Assembly: GCF_004403395.1 (NCBI RefSeq) | Contig: NZ_SOGN01000018.1 | Span: 303-64,302 of the forward strand | Direction: 5' to 3' | DNA: 64,000 nt | Source: Cryobacterium cheniae | GTDB taxonomy: Bacteria; Actinomycetota; Actinomycetes; Actinomycetales; Microbacteriaceae | Shown here: piece after piece, positions 34,722-44,553 of the stretch | Position numbering within the stretch: the stretch's first letter is position 1 | Layout: each line of letters starts with the position of its first letter | Program-made: the position numbers and the translations under genes | The notes under the pieces: model-generated | Databases searched by the model: none | Told to the model about the DNA's origin: nothing | The model's input: only the letters and a program-made list of their open reading frames with translations

Positions 34722-35267
34722 GTGAGCGAATCATTCCGCAGTATGCTGCGTTCCCTGCCGGACTTCCCCGCCGATCTGCCGGTTTTCGATCCGGCGTCGG
34801 CCCCTCCGGACCCGGCCGACCTGTTCCGTGCCTGGCTTGACGAGGCACTCGCGGCCGGGGTCCCCCAACCGCACTCGTTCAGCCTGGCCACCGTCGGCGC
34901 CGCGGGGATGCCCTCGTCGCGCATGCTGATCCTCAAGAACCTCGACGCCGAGGGCTGGCACTTCGCCACCTCGCGGGCGTCACGCAAGGGCCGGGAGCTG
35001 ACGCAGCATCCGCTGGCCGCGATGAATTTCTTCTGGTCGGCGCTGGGGCGCCAGGTGCGCGTGGTCGGCACGGTCGTGGAGCTGTCGGCGGATGCCTCGG
35101 CCGCGGACTGGGCCGAACGGCCCGGCGCCGACGGTTCACTGAACCCCAGCTGGCAGCTGTACGCCCTGCGTCCGGTCGAGGTCGAGTTCTGGCAGGCCGA
35201 CCCCGGCCGGAGGCATGTGCGCCACCGCTACCTGACCGATGCGGAAGAGCAGCCGCGTCGACCGTGA
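34722..35267 (+). CDS. Pyridoxamine 5'-phosphate oxidase family protein
   Basis: A 181-residue FMN-binding split-barrel protein close to PdxH. PSSRMLILKNLDAEGWHFAT, RASRKGRELTQHPLAAMNFFW and RQVRVVGTVVEL are the FMN-binding segments. The C-terminus is shorter than in PdxH (about 215 residues) and the usual WPPERLHDR-like end is reduced to FWQADPGRRHVRHRYL, so pyridoxal phosphate synthesis is possible but not certain. GTG start. It is divergent from the epimerase-like gene across 73 bp. Confidence 0.85.
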   Translation: MSESFRSMLRSLPDFPADLPVFDPASAPPDPADLFRAWLDEALAAGVPQPHSFSLATVGAAGMPSSRMLILKNLDAEGWHFATSRASRKGRELTQHPLAAMNFFWSALGRQVRVVGTVVELSADASAADWAERPGADGSLNPSWQLYALRPVEVEFWQADPGRRHVRHRYLTDAEEQPRRP

Positions 35268-35279
35268 TCACATCCGGTG

Positions 35280-35540
35280 CTAGAAATCCTCGTAGGTGAC
35301 GGCCTCTTCGGCGAGGAGCTGCGTCCATGGTTCCGGTCGGGGGGAGCGGACTCTCTGCAAGGTGATGGTGGAGTTCGGGGTGATCAGCAGGGTGGTCAGG
35401 AACCCGGCCGAATTGGTCACATTGATGAACCCGCCACCTTGCTGCACCGCATCGGCGACGGATGTTTTCCAGGCCGCCAGGTCATCGTCGGTGTCGACAA
35501 AATAACGGTCACCATTCACGGTCAGGCGGTACTCATTCAT
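35280..35540 (-). CDS. Small hypothetical protein
   Basis: An 86-residue protein from the ATG at 35540 (MNEYRLTVNG). It has alternating beta-like segments: RYFVDTDDDLAAWKTSV, GGFINVTNSAG and TTLLITPNSTITLQRV. No known motif. It is acidic at the end (AEEAVTYEDF). A near-copy of the start region occurs just upstream (ATGAACGAGTATCC then ATGAATGAGTACC), giving two possible starts in different frames. The region upstream, up to the MarR gene, is AT-richer than the rest of the window. Confidence 0.6.
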   Translation of the reverse strand: MNEYRLTVNGDRYFVDTDDDLAAWKTSVADAVQQGGGFINVTNSAGFLTTLLITPNSTITLQRVRSPRPEPWTQLLAEEAVTYEDF

Positions 35541-35659
35541 GGATACTCGTTCATGGATACAGACCCTGTCTCTCAGCGGACCCTGAAGCGCCACACGGTG
35601 GTTCAGCAGAGATCAAACGATGCCTGATGAATTGGCGTCGGGAAGTAATATATAGCGAT

Positions 35660-35678
35660 TAGTTTGTATTTCAAACTA
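35660..35678. promoter_or_regulatory. Inverted repeat, probable operator of the MarR regulator
   Basis: TAGTTTG, 5-bp spacer TATTT, CAAACTA: a perfect 7-bp inverted repeat in AT-rich DNA about 95 bp upstream of the MarR gene. Size and position fit an autoregulatory MarR dimer site. It could also control the divergent small hypothetical gene. Confidence 0.6.
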
Positions 35679-35772
35679 TTTTGTGTTGGAAGATGATGAG
35701 AGTCGTCGCTAGGGTGAATGCGAAAGTGCCGAAGATCGAGCCGAGGATTCTTCGTTGCCGTCGGGAGAAATC

Positions 35773-36267
35773 ATGTTCAAGGAAAACGGCTCCGGCCAGG
35801 TTCTTGACGGCGTCGCGGCTGCGGTGGTCGTCCTGCTGAGAGCGCTGGACAAGACCCGGGCCGGGATGGCGGCAGAGGCCGGCTTCACGGGCTCGGAGAT
35901 TCGGGTACTTTTCCGGATTTCGGAAGCGGGCCGGGTGACACCGAAGACGTTGGCTGTTTCCACAGACCTCTCGATGGGCGCGGTGACCGCGATCTCTGAC
36001 CGGTTGGTCGCTCGGAATGTTGTGTGTCGAGTTGCCAACCCGGATGACCGGCGCAGTCTGTTCCTGGAGCTGACGGCAACGGGCGAGACGCTCATGGAGA
36101 GCCTCTACGACGATTTTCGCGCCCTGATCGCCCAGGTTCAAGGGACGATGTCGTGCGCTGAGCAGGCGCTGCTCGAGGCGCAATTGCTCAGTATCGCGGC
36201 AGCGCTTGGATACGATTTGGAAGAAGGGCTTGCGGGAACTCAAATCTCAGCCATCAAGAGTTCCTGA
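35773..36267 (+). CDS. MarR family transcriptional regulator
   Basis: A 164-residue winged-helix regulator. The DNA-recognition part VTPKTLAVSTDLSMGAVTAISDRLVARNVVCRV (about 57-89) is followed by the wing NPDDRRSLFLELTATGE, the classical MarR signature. The ATG at 35773 is preferred to a TTG at 35755 because GGGAGA lies just before it. It may control itself and the small divergent gene; no enzyme or exporter target adjoins it. It precedes the sigma factor gene by 232 bp. Confidence 0.85.
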   Translation: MFKENGSGQVLDGVAAAVVVLLRALDKTRAGMAAEAGFTGSEIRVLFRISEAGRVTPKTLAVSTDLSMGAVTAISDRLVARNVVCRVANPDDRRSLFLELTATGETLMESLYDDFRALIAQVQGTMSCAEQALLEAQLLSIAAALGYDLEEGLAGTQISAIKSS

Positions 36268-36336
36268 CCCCCCGACGCACTCCTGATTTCCGGCCCAGAG
36301 CATAAATTTTTTTGCCGCCCGTGGTGAGCAGATGGT

Positions 36337-36356
36337 GAATTCGGACGCCCGAATTC
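36337..36356. repeat. 8-bp inverted repeat upstream of the sigma factor gene
   Basis: GAATTCGG, loop ACGC, CCGAATTC. It lies between the MarR stop and the sigma factor start, about 145 bp before the latter. It could be an operator or the MarR terminator; a T7 run lies upstream of it at about 36307-36313. Confidence 0.45.
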
Positions 36357-36470
36357 CGGGCACGCTGCCGGCCCCCGGATCTGCTGTGTGGGCACGTTGC
36401 CAGAGCGGGCGAATGCGGCCCGATCCGGCGTGATTTTGCCTCTTGAGGAGGCTCGGCCAGGTGTGTATTC

Positions 36471-36498
36471 TCAACCTGAATTTATTCGGGCAGGTTGA
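36471..36498 (+). promoter_or_regulatory. Inverted repeat covering the sigma factor ribosome-binding site
   Basis: TCAACCTG (36471-36478) and CAGGTTGA (36491-36498) form an 8-bp stem with a 12-base AT-rich loop. The AGG that serves as Shine-Dalgarno for the ATG at 36500 lies in the right arm, so in mRNA the site would be sequestered. Confidence 0.55.
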
Positions 36499-36499
36499 A

Positions 36500-37582
36500 A
36501 TGTTAAATAGTGATGAATCCTCACGCGCTCGTGCTGCAGTGAGTGACGTTGAGGTTTCTCCAACCTCACCGGACCACGACTTCAGGGTTGGCACGACGAA
36601 GGAGTCGGACCCCGAACAACGCTCAACTGTGTTGACCGCAGCCCCACCGGTTGCCGTACCTCGGTCCACAACGGCGCGATTGGACCGGGGGCCGACGGAT
36701 ACGTTCGGTTTCTACCTGCGAAAGATCGGCAGGGTGGACCTGCTCAGCGCGGAGGAGGAGGTCGACCTGGCCCGGCGAATGGAGGTGGGCCTGTTCGCGG
36801 CGGAGCGGCTCGCCCGCGGGGACGCCGATCCTGCTCTGACCCGGGAGCTGACCTGGCTTGCCCGGTACGGTGACCTGGCAAAGACCCGGTTCATCGAGGC
36901 CAACCTGCGGTTGGTGGTCAGCGTCGCCAAACAGTACTCCGGCCGCGGGATTCCGATCATGGATCTGGTCCAGGACGGAAACCTCGGTCTGCTGCGCGCG
37001 GTGGAGAAATTCGACTTCACGACCGGGTACAAATTCTCCACCTACGGCATGTGGTGGATCCGGCAGTCCATCCACCGGGGCATGGTCGGCGCAGCACGAA
37101 CCATTCGGATCCCGGTGCACACCGTGGAGAGGCTCAACAAGGTCAAGCGCGTCCGCCGCGACCTCACCGGCACACTGCACCGCGACCCCACCATTACGGA
37201 GCTGGCAGAGGCCTGCCGGGCTCCGGAGGCCGACGTGCGGGCGTTGCTCGACTGGGACGTCGAACCAATCTCGTATCAAACCCCGCTCGGCGAGGGCCTG
37301 GCCGACATCTCCGAGCTGATCATGGACGACGACCTGCCCCAGCCGGAGGAATATGCGGCGCTGGCCCTGCGCCGGTCTGACATCACGTTTCATCTCGATG
37401 CGTTGCCCACACGGGAGCGAATGATTCTGGAGGCCCGGTACGGGTTCAACGGCGATCAACCTCGTACGCTCGACCAAATCGCCGTCCGTGAAGGTGTGAC
37501 CCGGGAACGAATCCGCCAGCTTGAGAAACGGGCCCTGGCGATGATGCGCGTCCCGGCACTCGAGCTCTACCTCAGAGAGTGA
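36500..37582 (+). CDS. RNA polymerase sigma-70 family factor (group 1/2)
   Basis: A 360-residue sigma factor with regions 1.2 to 4. Region 1.2 is DTFGFYLRKIGRVDLLSAEEE. Region 2 contains the core-binding and -10-recognition helices NLRLVVSVAKQYSGRGIPIM and FDFTTGYKFSTYGMWWIRQS, and region 4.2 ends with TLDQIAVREGVTRERIRQLEKRA. It lacks the long acidic N-terminus of the housekeeping sigma, so it is probably an alternative group 2 factor for stress or stationary phase. The ATG at 36500 is supported by AGG 6 bp upstream; the frame continues 19 codons further. The 5' region is AT-richer and carries an inverted repeat over the ribosome-binding site, suggesting control of its translation. Confidence 0.92.
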   Translation: MLNSDESSRARAAVSDVEVSPTSPDHDFRVGTTKESDPEQRSTVLTAAPPVAVPRSTTARLDRGPTDTFGFYLRKIGRVDLLSAEEEVDLARRMEVGLFAAERLARGDADPALTRELTWLARYGDLAKTRFIEANLRLVVSVAKQYSGRGIPIMDLVQDGNLGLLRAVEKFDFTTGYKFSTYGMWWIRQSIHRGMVGAARTIRIPVHTVERLNKVKRVRRDLTGTLHRDPTITELAEACRAPEADVRALLDWDVEPISYQTPLGEGLADISELIMDDDLPQPEEYAALALRRSDITFHLDALPTRERMILEARYGFNGDQPRTLDQIAVREGVTRERIRQLEKRALAMMRVPALELYLRE

Positions 37583-37760
37583 GGCTCGCCGGCGGGCCCC
37601 ACTCCTTGCCGTGAATCTCCCCTAAACGCGAAATTCCGCGCCATATTTGTGTGACGAATGCCCTCCGAGATACGACTACGTTTTGAGAGATTCTCGCGGA
37701 GGTCATGTTCTGCCTCGGCAGGACGAGGCTCATACCTGTATCAGTAGAGGAGCAACTGCC

Positions 37761-38471
37761 ATGGCAACACACGACTCATCCGGTCCCGACAGCACTCGAA
37801 ACATCGACGACCGCAACTCCGCCGCAACGGTTCCCGCGGGCAATGCCGCAACGGTTCCCGCGGGCAATGCCGCAACGGTTCCCGCGGGCAATGCCCCGAT
37901 CATCCGCGACGAGGTCATCGGCCGCGACGAGGTCATCGCCCGCGACGAGACCCGCCTGGGCGGGATCAAGTGGGGATCGGCGTTCTTCGGCTGGCTCACC
38001 GCCACCGGGACCGCCGTCATCCTCACCGCATTGTTCGCTGCCGCCGGAGCCGCAGTGGGCATGGGCGGGGCCGATTCAGCCGACCAGGCTGCCGAGAACG
38101 CCGGCACCATCGCCCTGATCGGCGCCATTGTGCTCGCGGTCGTGGTGTTCGTGTCCTATTTCTGCGGCGGTTACGTCGCCGGTCGCATGGCCCGTTTCAA
38201 CGGAGCCAAGCAGGGAATCGCGGTCTGGGTGTGGGCGATCGTGATCGCTGCGATCACCGGGATCATCGGCGCCATTGCCGGCGGCCAGCTCAACGTTCTG
38301 GAAAACGTGAACAGCATGCCCAGCATCCCGCTCGATCAGGGAGACCTCACGGCGGGCAGCATCATCACCGCGATCGTGATCGTTTTCATCAGCCTCGCCG
38401 GCGCGATCGTCGGCGGACTCGCCGGGATGCGGTTCCACCGTCGCGTGGACCGCGAAGTACTCGCCCGCTGA
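37761..38471 (+). CDS. Membrane protein with N-terminal AATVPAGN repeats
   Basis: A 236-residue protein. A cytosolic N-tail of about 75 residues carries three 8-residue repeats (AATVPAGN) then two RDEVI units. Four hydrophobic segments follow: GTAVILTALFAAAGAAVGM, GTIALIGAIVLAVVVFVSYFCGGYVAGRMA, IAVWVWAIVIAAITGIIGAIAGG and SIITAIVIVFISLAGAIVGGLAG, ending in a basic FHRRVDREVLAR tail. ATG with GAGGAG upstream. It follows the sigma factor by 178 bp on the same strand and may belong to its response; this is inference. Family not recognised. Confidence 0.8.
   Translation: MATHDSSGPDSTRNIDDRNSAATVPAGNAATVPAGNAATVPAGNAPIIRDEVIGRDEVIARDETRLGGIKWGSAFFGWLTATGTAVILTALFAAAGAAVGMGGADSADQAAENAGTIALIGAIVLAVVVFVSYFCGGYVAGRMARFNGAKQGIAVWVWAIVIAAITGIIGAIAGGQLNVLENVNSMPSIPLDQGDLTAGSIITAIVIVFISLAGAIVGGLAGMRFHRRVDREVLAR
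37824..37895 (+). repeat. Three 24-bp perfect tandem repeats in a membrane protein gene
   Basis: Unit begins GCAACGGTTCCCGCGGGCAA and ends TGCC; three identical copies encode AATVPAGN three times. Identity at the DNA level shows recent duplication. Confidence 0.9.
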
Positions 38472-38588
38472 CTCCCAGCACATCACACCAACACAACACA
38501 CCAGCACGGGGCGGCTGGGCAGGCGCAGTTCCGGCCAGCCGATTCCCAACTCCTGCACCCAAGAAACGTCAAACGGAAAGAGACCTTC

Positions 38589-38735
38589 ATGGCTCGCTTG
38601 CTCAAGTTCGTCCCCGTAATCCTGACCTTGCTCACGAAATACCTGCGCAGCCCGCGGGGGAAGGCCATGATCCAGAAGGTGCGCTCGTCGCGCCGCCGGC
38701 CGAAGACTGCCGGTAACGCCCGCGCGGGGTTCTGA
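38589..38735 (+). CDS. Small basic protein, 48 residues
   Basis: A short frame with GGAAAGAG upstream: ATG to TGA at 38733-38735. The product begins MARLLKFVPVILTLLTKYL, a short hydrophobic or amphipathic helix, and ends with a strongly basic KVRSSRRRPKTAGNARAGF. It follows the repeat-bearing membrane protein by 117 bp on the same strand. The layout suggests a membrane-associated peptide. No family is recognised; it is included because start, ribosome-binding site and composition are good. Confidence 0.55.
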   Translation: MARLLKFVPVILTLLTKYLRSPRGKAMIQKVRSSRRRPKTAGNARAGF

Positions 38736-38914
38736 ACATTGTCGCGGCGCCCAGGCTCGTGGAGCCCGGGCGCCGCGGTGTTATAGCCCACCGACCGTCA
38801 TCGGTTGGCGGGCTCGTGGCGTGAGGGAAGCGTAGTGTCGTTCGAGGAGTTCGGCGAATCGGGCAGTGTGCCCGAGGTTCCCCGAAACTCATCACCGACT
38901 AAGGACGCACCACC

Positions 38915-39634
38915 ATGACATCCAGCACCATGACCACCACCACCACCACTTTCCTCGATGCCGCAAGCGTCGCCCGCTACATCGACCACACCCTCCTTCT
39001 GCCCGGCGCCTCCGCCGACGACGTGACCGCGCTCGTCACCGAGGCCATCGAGCTCGGCGCCTACTCGATCTGTGTCTCCCCGTCGATGCTGCCGCTGCGC
39101 ATCCCCGCCGGCGCCGATCTTAAGGTCGCTGTCGTCTGCGGTTTCCCCAGCGGAAAGCACCACAGTGCCATCAAGGCCGCCGAAGCCGCCCTCTCCATCG
39201 AGCAGGGAGCCGACGAGATCGACATGGTCATCGACATCGGTGCGGCTAAGGCCGGCCGATTCACCGAGGTGCAGGACGACGTCGCCGCAGTGCGGGCCGT
39301 CATCCCCGCGCCGGGGGTGCTCAAGGTGATCATCGAATCCGCGGCGCTGACCGATGCCGAGATCGTCGGCGCGTGCCAGGCCGCCGTCGCCGCGGGTGCC
39401 GACTTCGTCAAGACCTCCACCGGTTTCCACCCCGCCGGTGGGGCGACCGTGCACGCGGTGCGCCTGATGAAGCAGACCGTGGGCGACCGGGCCGAAATCA
39501 AGGCCTCCGGCGGGGTGCGCAGCTTCGACGACGCCCTGGCCATGATCGATGCCGGCGCGACCCGTCTCGGTGTCTCCGGTAGCGCCGCGCTGCTCTCGGG
39601 CGCCACCTCGGCCGAACCGGCTGGTAGTTACTAG
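38915..39634 (+). CDS. deoC: Deoxyribose-phosphate aldolase
   Basis: Cleaves 2-deoxyribose 5-phosphate to acetaldehyde and glyceraldehyde 3-phosphate in nucleoside breakdown. A 239-residue TIM barrel with IDHTLL at the start, [24 protein letters not shown] with the helper lysine, DFVKTSTGF with the Schiff-base lysine, and IKASGGVR with the third lysine. The N-terminus is unusual: [13 protein letters not shown], a Thr-rich run of ten Thr in thirteen residues. ATG with AAGGAC about 9 bp upstream. The stop codon lies inside a CTAG tandem repeat shared with the convergent ABC-F gene. Confidence 0.95.
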   Translation: MTSSTMTTTTTTFLDAASVARYIDHTLLLPGASADDVTALVTEAIELGAYSICVSPSMLPLRIPAGADLKVAVVCGFPSGKHHSAIKAAEAALSIEQGADEIDMVIDIGAAKAGRFTEVQDDVAAVRAVIPAPGVLKVIIESAALTDAEIVGACQAAVAAGADFVKTSTGFHPAGGATVHAVRLMKQTVGDRAEIKASGGVRSFDDALAMIDAGATRLGVSGSAALLSGATSAEPAGSY

Positions 39635-39651
39635 CAACTAGCTACTAGCTA

Positions 39652-39658
<7 letters not shown>
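39631..39658. repeat. Four 7-bp CTAGCNN tandem repeats across convergent stop codons
   Basis: CTAGCAA, CTAGCTA, CTAGCTA, CTAGCTG in direct array. The deoC stop (TAG, 39632-39634) is in the first unit and the ABC-F stop (CTA on the plus strand, 39652-39654) in the last. Because 7 is not a multiple of 3, the array puts stops in all frames in both directions. Confidence 0.85.
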
Positions 39659-41340
<1,682 letters not shown>

Positions 41341-41377
41341 CCGTCTATTTTCTCATTGTTGCAACCGCGTCGGGGCA

Positions 41378-43876
41378 TCAGCCGAGTGCGCCCACGGTAA
41401 GGGTGACGGTGTCCCCAGCCCGCGCGAGGGATCCCGAACGGGGCGTCATTGCGTTGACCCTCCCGACCTGTTCCGGGTCGGTCACGATCTCGGCGACCGT
41501 GACCACGGAGTAGCCGGTGAGCCTGGCCCGAGCAACGCTTTCACTGAGTCCGATGACATCGGGCAGAAGTTTCAGGGTGGCGTCGCTGGTGTAGACGGTG
41601 ACCGTCGAATCGGGGCTGGCCGTTGTGCCGCCGGCCGGAGCCGAACGGGCCACCGTGCCCGAGGGCAATTCGGAGGCTGTGGCACCGCCGTCCACGACGG
41701 TGAATCCGGCAGACTCGAGGGCGGCCTGCGCCTTCGCGAGCGATTGGCCACGCACGTCCGGTACGGCGACCGGCTCACCGTGGACCGTCCTGGCTGATGC
41801 TTCGGTGAAGGCTTCCCCCCCATATTTGGCGTTGGCGACCGACATGACGTCAGGCCACATCCGATGACGGGCGGTCGCGGCCTGCCCGCTGTCGAAGTAG
41901 ATCCGGCGTTGGTTGTCTGACCCGGTGACGGTGACCACGCCCGCGACGGTCGCGACCCGGGAGCTGGCCCCGCTCATCCAGGTGTCCTTGTTACCGTCGG
42001 TGGTTCCGGTCTTGCCGATCATAGGAACGCGCGGGGAGGTGTTCCGATAGGACTGGTTGGCGGTGCCCTCGGTCATGACCCGGTGCATCGCGTGTGTCAT
42101 CCCCGCGGCCACCGCCGACGAAACCGATTGGGTGCAATCGGACTGGGAAATCGGGATCTCGGCGCCTCCCGGGCCGGTAACGCTGTCGATGCCGACGGGG
42201 GTGCAGGTCGTGCCGTCGTTGGCGATTCCGGCGAAGGCGGCGGCCATCGTGAGGGGTGCGATCTCGTTCGTGCCGAGCACGGAGGACGGTCCCTGTGCCA
42301 GCGGGTCGAGGGTGGCGCGATGCACCCCGAAGGCTTCGGCGGTTTTACGGATGCCGCACAGGTCGAGTTTCTTTGCCATGCCGATGTAACCGGTGTTGAT
42401 GGAGCCGATCGTCGACTGGAGGGCGCTGTAGTTGCTGCCGGACTCGTTGTCATCGTTCTTCGGGTTGAAGACGTAGCTCGCGTTGCCGTTGCAGCTGTCC
42501 TTGAAGACGCCCCAGTCGGATTTGCGCCGGGAGTCGACCCGCTCGTTGAGCGAGTGCCCCTCCGCCAGCCACTCGCCCAGCGTGAACACCTTGTAGGTTG
42601 AGCCCGGCTGGAAGCCGCTGGACCCACCCTGGCCGAAATCGGTGTTGTAGTTGATGGCGGTGTAGTTGGCGCCGGTCGATTGCACGGCCGGATCCTGGCT
42701 GTAGTCCTTGTTCTGGGCCATTGCGAGCACCCGCCCGGTGCCGACCTCCACACTGGTGACCACTCCGCCGACGTCCCAGCCGGGATAGGTGGCGGGGACG
42801 TTCGCGGCCAGAGTGGCCACGGCCGCGTTTTGCAGGTCGAGGTCGAGGGAGGTGTAGACGCTGTAGCCGCCGCGGCGGAAATTGAGCTGACGGCTGTCCT
42901 GGCTCTTCCCGAAGGCCGGGTCGTGCAGAAGCTGTTTGGTGACGTAGTCACAGAAGAAGGCGTTGGAGCCGGCCGTCTTGCAGCCGGTGCTGGGCTGCGT
43001 AATGGTCGGCTCAATGGGAGTGGCGACGGCCGAGTCGTGCTGTTCCTGGCTGATCTTGCCGTGGGTGAGCATCTCGCCGAGGATGTAGTCTCTCCGGCTC
43101 TTGTTGGCGGCATAGCCATTCGCCCCTCCGTTCGTGTCGCTGGCCGGGTGGTCGAGCTGGAACTTGCCGGGGTTGTTCACGATCGCCACCAGGCTCGCCG
43201 ACTCCGGAAGGGTCAGCGTCGCGGCGGTCGTGGCGTAGTAGTAGTTCGCGGCCGCTTCGATGCCGTACACCGTGCCGCCGAAGCCGGTGATATTGAGGTA
43301 CTGGCGGAGAATGTCGTTCTTGGTGTACTTCTTCTCCAGGCCGATCGCCATTCGCATTTCCTTGAGCTTGCGATCCGGTGTGGTTTCGGTTGCGGCCAGG
43401 TAGCAGACGCTCTGATCGGTCTTGTCCTGGAGGACCTCGCACTTCTGAACGAGTACATTCTTGACGTACTGCTGGGTGATCGACGACCCGCCCTGGGTGG
43501 CGCTGCCGCTGGCCGTTCTCAGCACGGCACGGACGGTGCCCTGAAGGTCGACTCCGCCATGGTCGTAAAAGCGCGGGTCCTCGCCGGCGACGGCGGCGTC
43601 CTTGACGAATTGGCTGATCGCATCCCACTCCACCTCGACCCGGTTCTGGTCGTAAAAGGAGGCCAACAGCACGTTGGTGCCGTCGGTCTGAGTGGCGTAG
43701 ATGTTGCTCTTCTGCGAGAGCTGGTCAATCGCGAGGTAGCTGGGCAGATTCTCAAAAACGGTTATCGCGTTCGTGGCCGCCACGCTGGACAGGGCCAGCA
43801 CCGGTGTGACGGCGGCCGCGGCGAGAATGCCGGCGAGGGCGCTGGTTGCGACAAAGCCGAGAAGCCCTCCAAGCAC
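41378..43876 (-). CDS. Class A penicillin-binding protein with two PASTA domains
   Basis: A bifunctional peptidoglycan synthase of 832 residues. An N-terminal membrane anchor lies at about 3-30. The glycosyltransferase 51 domain has Glu99 in AGEDPRFYDHGG and GGSSITQQYVKN. The transpeptidase domain has Ser426 in GSTYK, SIN in GSINTGY and Lys622 in GKTGTTD. Two C-terminal PASTA domains follow (from VPDVRGQSLAKAQ and LLPDVIGLSESVA). The GTG at 43876 leaves almost no cytosolic tail. The frame stays open further upstream without a usual start codon, so the protein may begin earlier at a rare start. Outer-surface enzyme of cell-wall synthesis. Confidence 0.92.
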   Translation of the reverse strand: MLGGLLGFVATSALAGILAAAAVTPVLALSSVAATNAITVFENLPSYLAIDQLSQKSNIYATQTDGTNVLLASFYDQNRVEVEWDAISQFVKDAAVAGEDPRFYDHGGVDLQGTVRAVLRTASGSATQGGSSITQQYVKNVLVQKCEVLQDKTDQSVCYLAATETTPDRKLKEMRMAIGLEKKYTKNDILRQYLNITGFGGTVYGIEAAANYYYATTAATLTLPESASLVAIVNNPGKFQLDHPASDTNGGANGYAANKSRRDYILGEMLTHGKISQEQHDSAVATPIEPTITQPSTGCKTAGSNAFFCDYVTKQLLHDPAFGKSQDSRQLNFRRGGYSVYTSLDLDLQNAAVATLAANVPATYPGWDVGGVVTSVEVGTGRVLAMAQNKDYSQDPAVQSTGANYTAINYNTDFGQGGSSGFQPGSTYKVFTLGEWLAEGHSLNERVDSRRKSDWGVFKDSCNGNASYVFNPKNDDNESGSNYSALQSTIGSINTGYIGMAKKLDLCGIRKTAEAFGVHRATLDPLAQGPSSVLGTNEIAPLTMAAAFAGIANDGTTCTPVGIDSVTGPGGAEIPISQSDCTQSVSSAVAAGMTHAMHRVMTEGTANQSYRNTSPRVPMIGKTGTTDGNKDTWMSGASSRVATVAGVVTVTGSDNQRRIYFDSGQAATARHRMWPDVMSVANAKYGGEAFTEASARTVHGEPVAVPDVRGQSLAKAQAALESAGFTVVDGGATASELPSGTVARSAPAGGTTASPDSTVTVYTSDATLKLLPDVIGLSESVARARLTGYSVVTVAEIVTDPEQVGRVNAMTPRSGSLARAGDTVTLTVGALG

Positions 43877-43991
43877 CCCGCCAAACGTACGGGGGTGGGA
43901 AGAGATGGTGGTCGTAGAGAAGATGTGATCGCTCCGGGTCGAACTCGTGGCCGTGCAGTCCAGGGCCAGGGGTAGTGCCGTACGGGGGCAG

Positions 43992-44456
43992 TCAGGTGCC
44001 CAGGGTGAGAAGATCCGACGCCGAGGTTTCGCCGGCGGCGTCGGCGAAGAGCTGCAATGCGTCGCGGACGGCCTTCTGCTGCTCCGCAGTCAGGGTCGAG
44101 AGGATCGCGGCGATGCCCTGCCGGCGACGCTCCGTGACATCGTCGACGAGTTCTCGGCCGCCCGAGGTGAGCGTGATCAGCACTTCGCGGCGGCTCTCGG
44201 GGCTTGGCCCCCGTTCAACCCAGCCTCCGGCAATCATGCGGTCAATCGACCGGCTGAAGGTGGACGGGTTGGCCCCCATCCGCTCCGCCAGGGTGCTCAT
44301 GCGCGTGGGCCCGGCCGAGCTGAGCACGACCAGCACACGGAACTGTGGCAGCGTCACGACGTCCAGGGCCGCCGTGACAGACCGGGCAACCACGCCGAGT
44401 AAGGCGCGAGAGGCGGCGAGGGTGGCGTCGGCCGCAGCCGTAGTGAGCGCATCCAT
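43992..44456 (-). CDS. MarR family transcriptional regulator
   Basis: A 154-residue winged-helix regulator. The recognition helix region MSTLAERMGANPSTFSRSIDRMIAGGWVER (about 55-84) and the wing SPESRREVLITLTSGG are typical. The ATG at 44456 has GGGAG 6 bp upstream; a TTG at 44480 in frame is less likely. An inverted-repeat operator lies 33 bp upstream. The divergently placed former gene is now a ClC channel pseudogene, so the regulator may have lost its neighbour target. Confidence 0.87.
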   Translation of the reverse strand: MDALTTAAADATLAASRALLGVVARSVTAALDVVTLPQFRVLVVLSSAGPTRMSTLAERMGANPSTFSRSIDRMIAGGWVERGPSPESRREVLITLTSGGRELVDDVTERRRQGIAAILSTLTAEQQKAVRDALQLFADAAGETSASDLLTLGT

Positions 44457-44488
44457 GCGGGGCTCCCTTGTTCGGTCCAAGTGATAAA

Positions 44489-44511
44489 GCTTTTATTGCA
44501 TAAAAGCAATA
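44489..44511. promoter_or_regulatory. Nested inverted repeats, probable MarR operator
   Basis: GCTTTTA-TTGCA-TAAAAGC (44489-44507), overlapped by TATTGC-ATAAAA-GCAATA (44494-44511). Both are perfect and AT-rich against a GC-rich background. The site lies just upstream of the leftward MarR gene and upstream of the chloride channel remnant. Confidence 0.65.
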
Positions 44512-44553
44512 GTTGCGATTGCGCACGCTGAGTCTACACATGAAGGAGCCTCG

